In this document: positions 18,087 to 26,422 of the stretch, one piece after another
How the letters are laid out: the number at the start of each line of letters is the position of its first letter
Numbering within the stretch: the stretch's first letter is position 1
Assembly: GCA_937890595.1 (NCBI GenBank)
Contig: CALADM010000010.1
Span: forward strand, 120,379-184,378
Source of the DNA: CAJMNU01 sp905214855
GTDB taxonomy: Bacteria > Bacillota > Clostridia > Lachnospirales > Lachnospiraceae
Direction of reading: 5' to 3'
Length of the DNA: 64,000 bases
Made by a program: the position numbers and the translations under genes
Notes under the pieces: generated by a model
Told to the model about the DNA's origin: nothing
Databases searched by the model: none
Seen by the model: only the letters and a program-made list of their open reading frames with translations

Positions 18087-19046
18087 CTATTTGAATAATC
18101 GGGTCTTTATTGCTCCTGTCGGACAAGCATGACGGCAATCCTGACAGCGGATACATTCCGGACTGTTTGGCTGCTTCCAGACAGGGATATCCATTTTGCA
18201 GGCTTTTTGGCACGCACCACAGGAAATACATGCGTCTTTGTCAATATGAAAACGGTACAGAGACAATGGGTGAAAACTTCCATACCATGCCCCTAATGGA
18301 CACAGATATTTACAAAACGGACGATAATACACCACCGACCACAAAAGAACTGCTGCAAGGATCAATACTTTCCATTGAAACAATTTTCCCACAGCTGCTC
18401 TCAAACCTTCATTTACTGTTATTAAAGGCAATGCCCCAAATAAAGTTCCACTCGGACAGATGTACTTACAAAACCAAGGATCTCCAACTCCAGCAATTCC
18501 AGTCACAACTGCTGGAAGAAGACATACAAACACTACAAGGATTCCCCATTTCAGGTATCTTAGATACTTATGTCCTGGCATATTTTTCTTTTTTACTGGA
18601 AAAGGAATCTTATAGATCAAATCCTGCACTAATCCAAATGGGCAAAGCCATCCACAAACCAATCTTCCAAACAAAGAGCCAAATAAGATTAAGAAACCAA
18701 ATACATAACAGGAAACAGTAAACTTTGGACTGGATAACACTGCCTGAAGAGACCCAATCGGACAGCTCCCTAAAGCTCCCGGACAGGAATAACAGTTTAA
18801 ACCAGGAACACACAGTAACTTACTCTTTCCCCTGTAAATTTTTCCTTCCACATAGCCCATCACATACCCATTTGTCAAAGCACACCATGCTGCCTGAAAC
18901 CAATGACGGATATTTCCCGACTGTTTGACAGATCGTTTTTTCTGTTTTGTTGTACTTATTTTTTCTCTTTTACTTTTCATTATTTTTTCATCATTCTCAT
19001 TCTTTCTGTTTTTTTCATCATTTTTATTTTCTTTACCCAATTCCAA
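18087..19046 (-). CDS. Membrane 4Fe-4S protein (NapH/polyferredoxin type)
   Basis: 319 residues with a Lys/Glu-rich N-terminus, about four membrane segments and several Cys groups: CVPGLNCYSCPGALGSCP, CGWLCPFG, CKYICPSG, CKYLCPLGAW, then two ferredoxin clusters (CISCGACQKAC and CIRCQDCRHAC). This is the NapH/MauN/NosR-like electron-transfer architecture; partner and donor are unknown. Start is a TTG at 19046 that overlaps the end of the small CXXC gene upstream, with GGAG four bases before it, so translation is likely coupled. The Cys set argues for membrane redox chemistry, perhaps quinol- or thiol-linked. Confidence 0.85.
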   Translation of the reverse strand: MELGKENKNDEKNRKNENDEKIMKSKREKISTTKQKKRSVKQSGNIRHWFQAAWCALTNGYVMGYVEGKIYRGKSKLLCVPGLNCYSCPGALGSCPIGSLQAVLSSPKFTVSCYVFGFLILFGSLFGRLVCGWLCPFGLVQDLIYKIPFPVKKKNMPGHKYLRYLKWGILVVFVCLLPAVVTGIAGVGDPWFCKYICPSGTLFGALPLITVNEGLRAAVGKLFQWKVLILAAVLLWSVVYYRPFCKYLCPLGAWYGSFHPLSLYRFHIDKDACISCGACQKACKMDIPVWKQPNSPECIRCQDCRHACPTGAIKTRLFK

Positions 19047-19191
19047 TACACTCCATACAAATATTTGTTGCCTTTGTTAAAACCACAGTATGCTCTCCCA
19101 AAAAAATCCCTGCACCTATCAGAAGTAATGCTGCTGTAACCATAAAGACCTGTGCGATCTGCCGGACTTTAGAAAACTCTCCTCTTTTCAT
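19033..19191 (-). CDS. CD1871A-like CXXC small membrane protein
   Basis: 52-residue protein, one membrane segment (about 17-35) and a C-terminal NICMECIGIG motif with a CxxC pair three residues before the end. I recognise the CD1871A-type CXXC family, which in clostridia sits beside exactly this kind of Fe-S membrane protein, often with thioredoxin-like or CcdA proteins. ATG 19191 has AAAGGA eight bases upstream. Its stop codon overlaps the TTG start of the Fe-S gene. Role unknown; it may be a small redox or assembly partner. Confidence 0.8.
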   Translation of the reverse strand: MKRGEFSKVRQIAQVFMVTAALLLIGAGIFLGEHTVVLTKATNICMECIGIG

Positions 19192-19274
19192 AACACCATT
19201 CCTTTTCTTTGTATGCTTATTACCTGTTCTGCCATCTATACTATACTGTATTTTCCTTAAAAAATCTATCTCAA

Positions 19275-19317
19275 CAAAAAAACTGCCGATTTCCAGTGCG
19301 ATATCTGGAAATCAGCA
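19275..19317 (-). terminator. Terminator after the GH105 gene
   Basis: Minus strand TGCTGATTTCCAG pairs with CTGGAAATCGGCA (one wobble or mismatch) around an eight-base loop, then GTTTTTTTG. It separates the pectin hydrolase gene from the CXXC/Fe-S pair. Confidence 0.85.
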
Positions 19318-19338
19318 ATCTCCTAAAAATCATTCATT

Positions 19339-20391
19339 TTACAGAGCACCATCTGCTCTTATCTCTTCACTTTCCAAAACTCCTGCGAAAAATGCAAGCG
19401 CCAGTCCCTGTCCCCATCCTTGGATCCAATCTCTTGAAATATTTCTGTATCCTTCTCGGTCTTTCATTACAGCAGTTCCCCCTGATACATGAAGTACTCT
19501 TCCATCATTGCTGATTTCTTTTAATACTCCCATGATCGCTTTATTGATATACTTAAAATGCAAAGGATTTCCTTTTGCTATCATGGCTGCTGCAATCCCG
19601 CATGAAGCAGATATCTCCTCATAAGAATCCGAATCGTCCAAAATAGTACGCCATAACCCATTCTCTGTCTGAAGAAGTTTTAATGCAGAAAGCTGCTCAT
19701 TGATAGAACCGACCACATCCAAATATTTGGGATAAAGATAACATTCCGGCAAATACTTTCCTACCTGAGACATGGTATAAGCTGCCCATGCATTGGCACG
19801 ACCCCAGTAGAATCCTGACATATGATCACCTGCAATGTTGTTATATCCATGATACCAAAGTCCTGTCTCCTGATTTTGGAGATATTTGATATGCCAATAA
19901 TACTGATTTAAAGCATCCTCTATGATCCCCTCATCTTTCTCCTTCACCCCTACTCTAAGCAGGAAAAATGCTGCCATAAACAAAGTATCTGCCCAACACT
20001 GCTCCGGAAAATCGTTTTTTGCGGAAACAGTATGCTGTAAAACATGATCCCCAAAACGAAGCGCCTGCTCTCTCAGATACTGCACTTTACTCATCACCAC
20101 GTCCCAGTAACGCTTTTCTCCTGTTTCCTCATACAGTGTAATCATGCAATGTCCCATAGCACAGGCATTGACCGTCCAGACTGCCGGAAGTCCCAATTCC
20201 ATATATTCGTCTACCCTGTCCTTTAAAAGCTCCAAATACTCTTTTTTTCCTGTCACACGGTATGCCTCACAGATCCCATAATAAGCAACCCCACATGGCC
20301 AATCCCATGTCATATCCATCCTCATGGTTCTTTTTACAATACGGTCAATCGCATCTTCTATTTCCTGTTTGTTGTAGATCAATCCTGCCAT
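19339..20391 (-). CDS. Unsaturated rhamnogalacturonyl hydrolase (GH105)
   Basis: 350-residue (alpha/alpha)6-barrel enzyme of the YteR/RhiN type that removes the unsaturated galacturonyl residue left by pectate or rhamnogalacturonan lyases. Seen: MTWDWPCGVAYYG, the VWTVNACAMGH segment, and the general acid Asp135 in QCWADTLFMAAFFL, matching the catalytic Asp of YteR. No signal peptide, so it acts on imported oligosaccharides. No transporter or lyase is adjacent. A TATAAT at 20501-20506 preceded by an inverted repeat may control it. Confidence 0.9.
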   Translation of the reverse strand: MAGLIYNKQEIEDAIDRIVKRTMRMDMTWDWPCGVAYYGICEAYRVTGKKEYLELLKDRVDEYMELGLPAVWTVNACAMGHCMITLYEETGEKRYWDVVMSKVQYLREQALRFGDHVLQHTVSAKNDFPEQCWADTLFMAAFFLLRVGVKEKDEGIIEDALNQYYWHIKYLQNQETGLWYHGYNNIAGDHMSGFYWGRANAWAAYTMSQVGKYLPECYLYPKYLDVVGSINEQLSALKLLQTENGLWRTILDDSDSYEEISASCGIAAAMIAKGNPLHFKYINKAIMGVLKEISNDGRVLHVSGGTAVMKDREGYRNISRDWIQGWGQGLALAFFAGVLESEEIRADGAL

Positions 20392-20450
20392 AGCGTATTC
20401 TCTCCCTTTTTCCCTTATTATTTTTCTTTATACTTATGTATTTGACACAT

Positions 20451-20469
20451 TCAGGATACCTCATCCTGA
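20451..20469 (-). promoter_or_regulatory. Leader hairpin before the GH105 gene
   Basis: Perfect 7-bp inverted repeat TCAGGAT/ATCCTGA with a five-base centre, inside the transcribed leader about 60 bases before the start codon. Could be an RNA hairpin or a dimeric protein site. Confidence 0.35.
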
Positions 20470-20500
20470 TCTGTTGTTTTTCTATATCTTCTGTTTTTCC

Positions 20501-20564
20501 ATTATACTACTATTTACTGTAAAATGAATTGTTTATTTATATTTAAAAATCTTTATTTTACAGT
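20501..20564 (-). promoter_or_regulatory. GH105 promoter region with 10-bp inverted repeat
   Basis: A TATAAT -10 lies at 20506-20501 on the minus strand with no clear -35. Arms ACTGTAAAAT (20516-20525) and ATTTTACAGT (20555-20564) form a perfect 10-bp inverted repeat with 29 bases between; one arm falls in the -35 region and the other covers the sulP stop codon. It lacks a T run, so an operator is more likely than a terminator. Confidence 0.4.
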
Positions 20565-22192
20565 GTCATAGAACGTTTTAATGCTTCATCAATATTAGCG
20601 CAGATATTTTCCTCTCCTATCTGATCCACAAAACCAGATTTTCTCATTACTGCCAATGGCTGTTCATTGACATGAGAAAGGATCAAGGTAATATGGCGTT
20701 CTTTGCAGACTGCCTCCAGTTTTTTTAGGCTGTTTAATGCTGTGATATCCATTGCAGGTACACTTCGCATTCTAAGGATCATAACCCGTCTGTCATGCGG
20801 GAAATCCAATGCACTGATCTTATCTGCTGCTCCAAAAAACATTGGACCTGTAATTTCAAACACTTTGACATGTTTAGGAACTAATTTGAATCCTTTCTTT
20901 TCGCTTCCCTCTTCATATGTATCCAAATAATCCCATTCTCTTACATCTGCCACATCTGCCATTCTCTTCATAAACAATAAAGAGGCAGCAACCAACCCAA
21001 CTCCGATCGCAACGACAAGATCAAATACCACTGTCAAAAAGAAAGTGACTACAAGCACAGCAATATCACTTTTGGGGGATGTGCGGATAATATCCCGAAA
21101 TGTTCTCCACTCACTCATGTTATATGCGACCATAAATAAAATCGCTGCAATAGCCGGCATTGGGATCAGAGCCGCATATGGCATTAACAGTACCAAGATT
21201 AGCAAAAGTACGATGGCATGAACCATTCCGGCTATCGGACTGACACCACCATTTCGGATATTTGCTGCTGTTCTTGCAATCGCCCCTGTAGCAGGTATTC
21301 CTCCAAACAAGGCAGAGCAAGTGTTTCCTACTCCTTGTGCTATTAACTCCATATTAGAATTATGCTTACTTGAAATCATTCCATCTGCTACCACGCAAGA
21401 AAGCAGAGATTCTATTGCGGCAAGAATTGCGATTGTACATGCATCCGGAAATACCGTTTTTACCATTTCATAGGATACTGCTGGCATATGGAATTTTGGC
21501 GGTGCAGATGAGATCGTATACAGATCACCTATTGTATGTACTGGAAGATCCAATACCTTTACAAGAAGTGCTGATACTATTACAGCGATCAATGATGGTG
21601 GTATTTTCTTAAAAAATTTTGGCCATATGATCAAAATAGCCAATGACAATGCTCCCACTGCCGCAGCTGTCCAGTTGATCGTTCCGATACAAGTAATGAC
21701 CTGTTCTAGTTTCTCCATCGTTTCAACTGGAGATTTGGTAAATGTCAATCCCAAAAAATCTTTGATCTGTCCAATAAAAATAGTCAGTGCAATACCTGTT
21801 GTAAAACCTGTCGTAATGGTAAATGGTATGAATTTGATCATACTTCCCATCCGCAATACTCCCATTAAAACGAGCAATATTCCGGCAAGAATCGTTGCTA
21901 CAGCAAGACCATCCATTCCATTTTTCGCTACAATACCTGCTACGATTGATGCAAATGCTGCTGTAGGACCTGCGATCTGCACCTTACTGCCACCCAAAAA
22001 TGAAATGACAAATCCTGCAATAATCGCAGTGTAAAGTCCCTGTTCTGGTGTCACACCAGATGCCAGTGCAAGAGCAATCGAAAGTGGAAGTGCTATAATC
22101 GCCACAATGATACCAGAAACGATATCTTTTATGAGCTTTTCCTTTGAATACTCTTTCAATGACAGGAACAATTGTGGTGTAAATTCTTTCAT
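20558..22192 (-). CDS. SulP-family anion transporter with STAS domain
   Basis: 544 residues with 10-14 membrane segments and the SulP signature (SGIIVAIIALPLSIALALASG, then GPTAAFASIVAGI), followed by a cytoplasmic STAS domain from about 430 (KVFEITGPMFFGAADKI, MDITALNSLKKL). Members carry sulfate, bicarbonate or dicarboxylates; the substrate cannot be read from sequence. STAS domains often regulate transport. It has a long leader with a promoter at 22333-22361 and a palindrome just downstream, suggesting dedicated control. Confidence 0.92.
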   Translation of the reverse strand: MKEFTPQLFLSLKEYSKEKLIKDIVSGIIVAIIALPLSIALALASGVTPEQGLYTAIIAGFVISFLGGSKVQIAGPTAAFASIVAGIVAKNGMDGLAVATILAGILLVLMGVLRMGSMIKFIPFTITTGFTTGIALTIFIGQIKDFLGLTFTKSPVETMEKLEQVITCIGTINWTAAAVGALSLAILIIWPKFFKKIPPSLIAVIVSALLVKVLDLPVHTIGDLYTISSAPPKFHMPAVSYEMVKTVFPDACTIAILAAIESLLSCVVADGMISSKHNSNMELIAQGVGNTCSALFGGIPATGAIARTAANIRNGGVSPIAGMVHAIVLLLILVLLMPYAALIPMPAIAAILFMVAYNMSEWRTFRDIIRTSPKSDIAVLVVTFFLTVVFDLVVAIGVGLVAASLLFMKRMADVADVREWDYLDTYEEGSEKKGFKLVPKHVKVFEITGPMFFGAADKISALDFPHDRRVMILRMRSVPAMDITALNSLKKLEAVCKERHITLILSHVNEQPLAVMRKSGFVDQIGEENICANIDEALKRSMTL

Positions 22193-22307
22193 TTTTTGTT
22201 TCCTCCCTATTTTCTTGTCCGTTCAGTCTCCCTACCCCTATAGAGAATGACAAAACAGTCCCTATTCCTGTATCCCATTTGTCTTTTACTGTCCGGAATC
22301 TGTATTT

Positions 22308-22324
22308 CTTACCTATCAGGTAAG
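22308..22324 (-). promoter_or_regulatory. 17-bp palindrome at the sulP transcription start
   Basis: CTTACCT and AGGTAAG, seven-base perfect arms around ATC, lie 9 bases downstream of the -10, at about +2 to +18. Position suits a repressor operator or a 5' RNA hairpin. Confidence 0.45.
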
Positions 22325-22332
22325 CTCTTCTT

Positions 22333-22361
22333 ACTATACTCTGCCCATTGCAAAGAGACAA
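22333..22361 (-). promoter_or_regulatory. Sigma-A promoter of sulP
   Basis: Minus strand TTGTCT (22361-22356), 17-base spacer, TATAGT (22338-22333). Predicted leader about 134 bases. Confidence 0.65.
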
Positions 22362-22397
22362 GTTCTTTTTTTAATACGAAACAAATTCAATCTTTCA

Positions 22398-22447
22398 TAA
22401 AAAAGTCACCATGACACTCTCCTATACAAGAGTATTCACAGTGACTT
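22398..22447 (-). terminator. Terminator of the nadABC-niaR operon
   Basis: Minus strand AAGTCAC pairs with GTGACTT, extended inward by further pairs including ACTCT/AGAGT, followed by TTTTTTATG. It lies 34 bases after the niaR stop codon. Confidence 0.8.
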
Positions 22448-22480
22448 ATACATTCCATTCTCTTGGAATCCAACCATATT

Positions 22481-23038
22481 TTATTCAGCAGACTGCTCTT
22501 CTCTCCAAAAATCCACTGGTTCATACTCCTGAAGTTTTGCAAGAAAACCTCTTTTCTGCAATTCCTCTTGGATCATATCCAAAATCTCTTCACTGTCTGC
22601 CAAGATCGTATGATAGTGGTAATTTGATGTCAATTTCATTAACTGTGTGGATTTTCCTGTAGAAATATCCTGCATATATCGTTTTACATCCATTCTGGAT
22701 TTGATATTCATATTTGCTCGTATTACTCCATATACCTTATGGTATACAAATACATCCTCTACTGTTCCGCCAAAATCTACATACAGATTTAATTCTTCTT
22801 CTACCTGTGTATCTGTATGGATCACTTTAAAAACACGTTGGCACAGTTTCTCTTCTGACACCATGTAACCCCTGTTCGTAGACAGAATTTCTATCCCATT
22901 TGCACGCAAAAGCGCCATATCCTGCACAATTACCTGACGGCTGACATCCAGATATTTTGCCAGTTCCGTTCCCGGAACCGGTACTTTTCTGCTTTTCAAT
23001 ATTTTTAAAATTTCTTCCCGTCTTTTCTGTCCATTCAT
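22481..23038 (-). CDS. niaR: NAD biosynthesis repressor NiaR
   Basis: 185 residues: N-terminal winged helix-turn-helix (REEILKILKSRKVPVPGTELAKYLDVSRQVIVQD) and C-terminal 3H domain with its His residues (KVIHTDTQ, YHYHTILAD), the ligand-binding domain for nicotinate. NiaR represses NAD synthesis and salvage genes when niacin is available. Last gene of the nadA-nadB-nadC-niaR operon, 17 bases after nadC, so probably autoregulated through the palindrome at 26318-26339. Confidence 0.93.
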   Translation of the reverse strand: MNGQKRREEILKILKSRKVPVPGTELAKYLDVSRQVIVQDMALLRANGIEILSTNRGYMVSEEKLCQRVFKVIHTDTQVEEELNLYVDFGGTVEDVFVYHKVYGVIRANMNIKSRMDVKRYMQDISTGKSTQLMKLTSNYHYHTILADSEEILDMIQEELQKRGFLAKLQEYEPVDFWREEQSAE

Positions 23039-23055
23039 CTACATCTCTCCACTTT

Positions 23056-23916
23056 TTAACATGAAACTGCATGAAGGTTCTTCAATGAGATATCCATGAT
23101 CGGTGCAGAATGTGTCAATGCTCCGCTGGATATATAATCTACGCCAAGATCTGTTAAACGTGCAATATTTTCTCTTGTCACATTACCAGATACTTCCACC
23201 TCTGCTCTATGATCGATATAAGACATTGCTTCCTTAATTTCTTCATGTGTCATATTGTCTAACATGATAATGTCCGCACCTGCTTCCACTGCTTCTTTTA
23301 CCATATCCATTGTCTCTACTTCTACTTCAATCTTACGCACAAATGGTGCATATTCTTTTGCCATCTGAATTGCCTTCTTCACACTCCCTGCCGCACCAAT
23401 ATGGTTATCTTTTAACAAAACACCATCTGAAAGATTATATCTATGGTTATTGCCTCCACCAATACGAACAGAATATTTCTCAAAAATACGGTTATTTGGT
23501 GTTGTTTTCCTTGTATCTAAAAGTTTTGTTTTCGTTCCCTTTAAAAGTTCTGCTACAGAATGTGTATATGTCGCAATTCCGCTCATTCTCTGAAGATAGT
23601 TTAAAGCGGTTCTTTCTGCACAGAGCAGTACCCGAATGTCACCATAAACCTTTGCCAAAAGCTGTCCTTTCTTCACTTCTTCCCCATCTTCTGCAAAGAA
23701 CTCAACTCTTGTCTTCTCATCCAACAAGGTAAAGACCCTTTCAAACACCTGAAGACCACAAATGATCCCGTCCTGTTTGCAGATCAGATCTACCTCCCCT
23801 GCCTGTGGTCTTTTCATAATACTGTTTGCAGATACATCCTCACTTGTAATATCTTCTCTCAATGCGCTCAAAATAAGCGGGTCTACATTTAATTTTAAAG
23901 TCACTTGATCGTACAT
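23056..23916 (-). CDS. nadC: Quinolinate phosphoribosyltransferase
   Basis: Converts quinolinate and PRPP to nicotinate mononucleotide. Family motifs in order: LREDITSEDVS near the start, LCAERTALNYLQRMSGIAT, LLDTRKTTPNNR, RIGGGNNHRYNLSDGVLLKDNH, and VEVSGNVTREN. 286 residues, normal length. It lies 105 bases downstream of nadB; that gap holds an 18-bp tandem repeat but no promoter I can defend. Confidence 0.96.
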   Translation of the reverse strand: MYDQVTLKLNVDPLILSALREDITSEDVSANSIMKRPQAGEVDLICKQDGIICGLQVFERVFTLLDEKTRVEFFAEDGEEVKKGQLLAKVYGDIRVLLCAERTALNYLQRMSGIATYTHSVAELLKGTKTKLLDTRKTTPNNRIFEKYSVRIGGGNNHRYNLSDGVLLKDNHIGAAGSVKKAIQMAKEYAPFVRKIEVEVETMDMVKEAVEAGADIIMLDNMTHEEIKEAMSYIDHRAEVEVSGNVTRENIARLTDLGVDYISSGALTHSAPIMDISLKNLHAVSC

Positions 23917-23954
23917 ATTGATTTCCCTTTCCCATAATCTTTGTCTCTTTATTT

Positions 23955-23990
23955 TATTTATTTGATCTATTCTATTTATTTGATTTATTC
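23955..23990. repeat. 18-bp tandem duplication between nadB and nadC
   Basis: Two adjacent copies of TATTTATTTGATyTATTC (23955-23972 and 23973-23990), one base different, plus a degraded third copy. Very AT-rich and non-coding. Confidence 0.8.
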
Positions 23991-24022
23991 CATTTCATCT
24001 ATATTATTTTGACAGATCTGCG

Positions 24023-25300
24023 TTATTCTGACGCCTTGATCTTATCTCTCACAATCCGATGGTTCTCCTCACACAGCCTGTCCACATCTTTGTATTCTCC
24101 CAGATCAAACGCTTCCATAAAATCTGGATTCTTTTTTACCATTTCCTGATTCTTTGTAATATCCTGTGCAGCACGCTTTGCAAAAACCAAACTTTCCAAA
24201 AGAGAGTTACTTGCCAAACGATTGCGTCCATGCACACCATTACATGCCGTTTCTCCTACCGCATAGAGTTGTTCCATAGAAGTCTTACTTTGATGATCTA
24301 CCTTGACTCCTCCCATAAAATAATGTTGGGCTGGTACTACTGGAATACATTCTTTTGTTACATCATACCCCTTTTCCCTGCAATGTTCAACAATATTTGG
24401 AAAATGGCTTTTCAGTTCTTCTTCTGGTATGGGACGTAAATCTTCCCAAACAAACTCTGTTCCATCTTTTTCCATCTGTGCTAAGATTGCTTTGGTAAGA
24501 AGATCACGAGGCAAAAGTTCATCTACAAAACGCTCCCCATTTTTATCACGGAGAACAGCTCCCTCCCCCCTTGTAGATTCTGATATCAAAAAACTTCTTT
24601 CATCTACAGAATAAAATGTAGTAGGATGGATCTGAACATAAGATATATCTCGTAACTCTATCCCATGACGCATTGCAACCGCAATCGCATCCCCTGTAAG
24701 GTGGCGGAAATTTGTAGAATGTTTATACAAACCACCTACACCCCCTGTAGCAAGCACCGTATAATCCGCCTCTGCCTTTTCCACTCTTCCATCTTTCATT
24801 TGAAGTACAGCGCCATAACAAGTTCCCTCTTCTTCTATGATATCGATCATAGATGTATGTTCCAGAATTGTAATATTAGACTGCTTTTTTACCTCTTTCA
24901 ACAATGTGCTTGTGATTTCTTTTCCTGTGACATCTTCATGAAAAATAATCCTTTTTTGTGAATGTGCACCTTCTTTTGTAAAAAGCAGCTCTCCATTCTC
25001 ATCTTTCTGAAACTCTGCTCCAAATCTCAGCAGATCTTTTACAACATCCTGAGAAGAATGGATCATAATATCTACAGATGTTTCATCATTTTCATAGTGT
25101 CCTGCTTTCATAGTATCTTCAAAAAAGCTGTCATAATCTGTCTCATCTTTCAGCATACACATACCACCTTGAGCCAAAAAAGAATCATTGCTTTTTGCAT
25201 CTGCTTTTGTAATTACTGTAATCTTCCTATCTTTTGGCAGGTTCAAGGCACAATACAGTCCTGCGCAGCCACTCCCTACAATTAATATATCTGTTTTCAT
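24023..25300 (-). CDS. nadB: L-aspartate oxidase
   Basis: FAD enzyme oxidising aspartate to iminoaspartate, the NadA substrate; in anaerobes fumarate is the usual acceptor. 425 residues. FAD motif IVGSGCAGLYCALNL at 6-20, TKADAKSNDSFLAQGG, HPTTFY, the RGEGAVLRDKNGERFVDELLPRDL active-site segment and VGETACNGVHGRNRLASNSLLE all match. Shorter than the Escherichia coli enzyme at the C-terminus, as usual in Clostridia. Second gene of the operon, 41 bases after nadA. Confidence 0.96.
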   Translation of the reverse strand: MKTDILIVGSGCAGLYCALNLPKDRKITVITKADAKSNDSFLAQGGMCMLKDETDYDSFFEDTMKAGHYENDETSVDIMIHSSQDVVKDLLRFGAEFQKDENGELLFTKEGAHSQKRIIFHEDVTGKEITSTLLKEVKKQSNITILEHTSMIDIIEEEGTCYGAVLQMKDGRVEKAEADYTVLATGGVGGLYKHSTNFRHLTGDAIAVAMRHGIELRDISYVQIHPTTFYSVDERSFLISESTRGEGAVLRDKNGERFVDELLPRDLLTKAILAQMEKDGTEFVWEDLRPIPEEELKSHFPNIVEHCREKGYDVTKECIPVVPAQHYFMGGVKVDHQSKTSMEQLYAVGETACNGVHGRNRLASNSLLESLVFAKRAAQDITKNQEMVKKNPDFMEAFDLGEYKDVDRLCEENHRIVRDKIKASE

Positions 25301-25341
25301 TTCCGTCTTCCTATCGTATCTTCTTTTTTATCTTTAGCTGT

Positions 25342-26247
25342 TTATTGTGCAAGTTCCAGCATTCTCTCAAGCGGAGCTAATGCCTTCTCTCTCATTTCTT
25401 CTGTAACAGTTATTTCATTTGTTTCGTTTTTTAAGGTATCCAATACTTTCTCCAATGTGATCAACTTCATATCCGCACAGATCTGTTTTGGGGAAAGTGT
25501 ATAAAACTTCTTATCTGGATTTTGTTTTCGTAGCTCATAGAATACACCTTCTTCTGTCCCTATAATATATTCTTCACTCTCATCTGCTGAAACAAAATCA
25601 ATGATCCCTGATGTACTTCCTATATAATCTGCTTCATCCAAAAGGTCTTTCGTACATTCTGGATGCACAAGAAATTTTGCATCCGGATGAGCTTTTTTTG
25701 CATCTTTTACTTCTTGAAGAGTCATGGCAGCATGTACTGGACAATATCCATCATTCAATATCACATTTTTTTCTGGAACCTGCTCTGCCACATATCTCCC
25801 AAGATTCCCGTCCGGAATAAAGAAAACATTGTGATTTGGAAGATTTTTTACAATTTTTATTGCATTAGCAGAAGTTACACAGACATCTGCATGTGTCTTG
25901 ATCTCTGCCGTAGAATTGATATAACACACAACAGCAAGATCATCATATATCTTTCGCATATCCTCGATCTTTCCAAGATCTGCCATATGTGCCATAGCAC
26001 AATCTGCAATCCTGTCAGGCATCAGCACTTTTTTATCTGGATTCAAAATCGCAGCACTCTCTCCCATAAACATCACTCCGCAAAAAACAATGATGTCTGC
26101 CTGTGTTTTCTTCGCTATTTTACTCAGATAATAAGAATCTCCAATATAATCTGCAATCTCTTGAACTTCATCTGACACATAATAATGTGCCAAGATCACT
26201 GCATTTTTTTCTTCTTTTAAACGTCTTATCTCATCTGTCACTGACAT
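25342..26247 (-). CDS. nadA: Quinolinate synthase
   Basis: [4Fe-4S] enzyme condensing iminoaspartate with dihydroxyacetone phosphate. 301 residues, the short clostridial form. Cluster cysteines are in VVCYINSTAEIKTHADVCVTS, HPECTKDLL and SPKQICADMKLITLEKV; substrate motifs AHYYVSDEVQ and FIPDGNLG are present. AAGGAG precedes the ATG by 11 bases. First gene of the operon; the promoter at 26307-26335 is overlapped by a palindrome, presumably the NiaR site. Confidence 0.96.
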   Translation of the reverse strand: MSVTDEIRRLKEEKNAVILAHYYVSDEVQEIADYIGDSYYLSKIAKKTQADIIVFCGVMFMGESAAILNPDKKVLMPDRIADCAMAHMADLGKIEDMRKIYDDLAVVCYINSTAEIKTHADVCVTSANAIKIVKNLPNHNVFFIPDGNLGRYVAEQVPEKNVILNDGYCPVHAAMTLQEVKDAKKAHPDAKFLVHPECTKDLLDEADYIGSTSGIIDFVSADESEEYIIGTEEGVFYELRKQNPDKKFYTLSPKQICADMKLITLEKVLDTLKNETNEITVTEEMREKALAPLERMLELAQ

Positions 26248-26306
26248 ATAGCCCTATACTCCTTTGTATTTCCGATTTCTCTGAAAATTTTTCATAAACA
26301 AGCGAC

Positions 26307-26335
26307 ATTATAGCACTTGTCTTGTTATATGACAA
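26307..26335 (-). promoter_or_regulatory. Sigma-A promoter of the nadABC-niaR operon
   Basis: Minus strand TTGTCA (26335-26330), exactly 17 bases, TATAAT (26312-26307). The palindrome at 26318-26339 covers the -35 and most of the spacer, so a bound dimer would block polymerase. Confidence 0.8.
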
Positions 26336-26339
26336 GACA
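26318..26339. promoter_or_regulatory. 22-bp palindrome, candidate NiaR operator
   Basis: Perfect arms TGTCTTGT and ACAAGACA separated by TATATG, 22 bp in total. It overlaps the nadA promoter on the minus strand and the -35 of the amidohydrolase promoter on the plus strand. Assignment to NiaR is inferred from niaR being in the operon. Confidence 0.7.
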
Positions 26340-26357
26340 GTTGTAAAGTTTTATAAT
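26329..26357 (+). promoter_or_regulatory. Sigma-A promoter of the amidohydrolase gene
   Basis: ATGACA (26329-26334), 17-base spacer, TATAAT (26352-26357). The predicted start of transcription is about 60 bases before the ATG, and the -35 lies inside the 22-bp palindrome. Confidence 0.6.
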
Positions 26358-26422
26358 ACCTTGCTTGCAAATATGAGGACACAATGATACAATGAAAAAA
26401 ACGAAAATCAGGAGGAACATAT

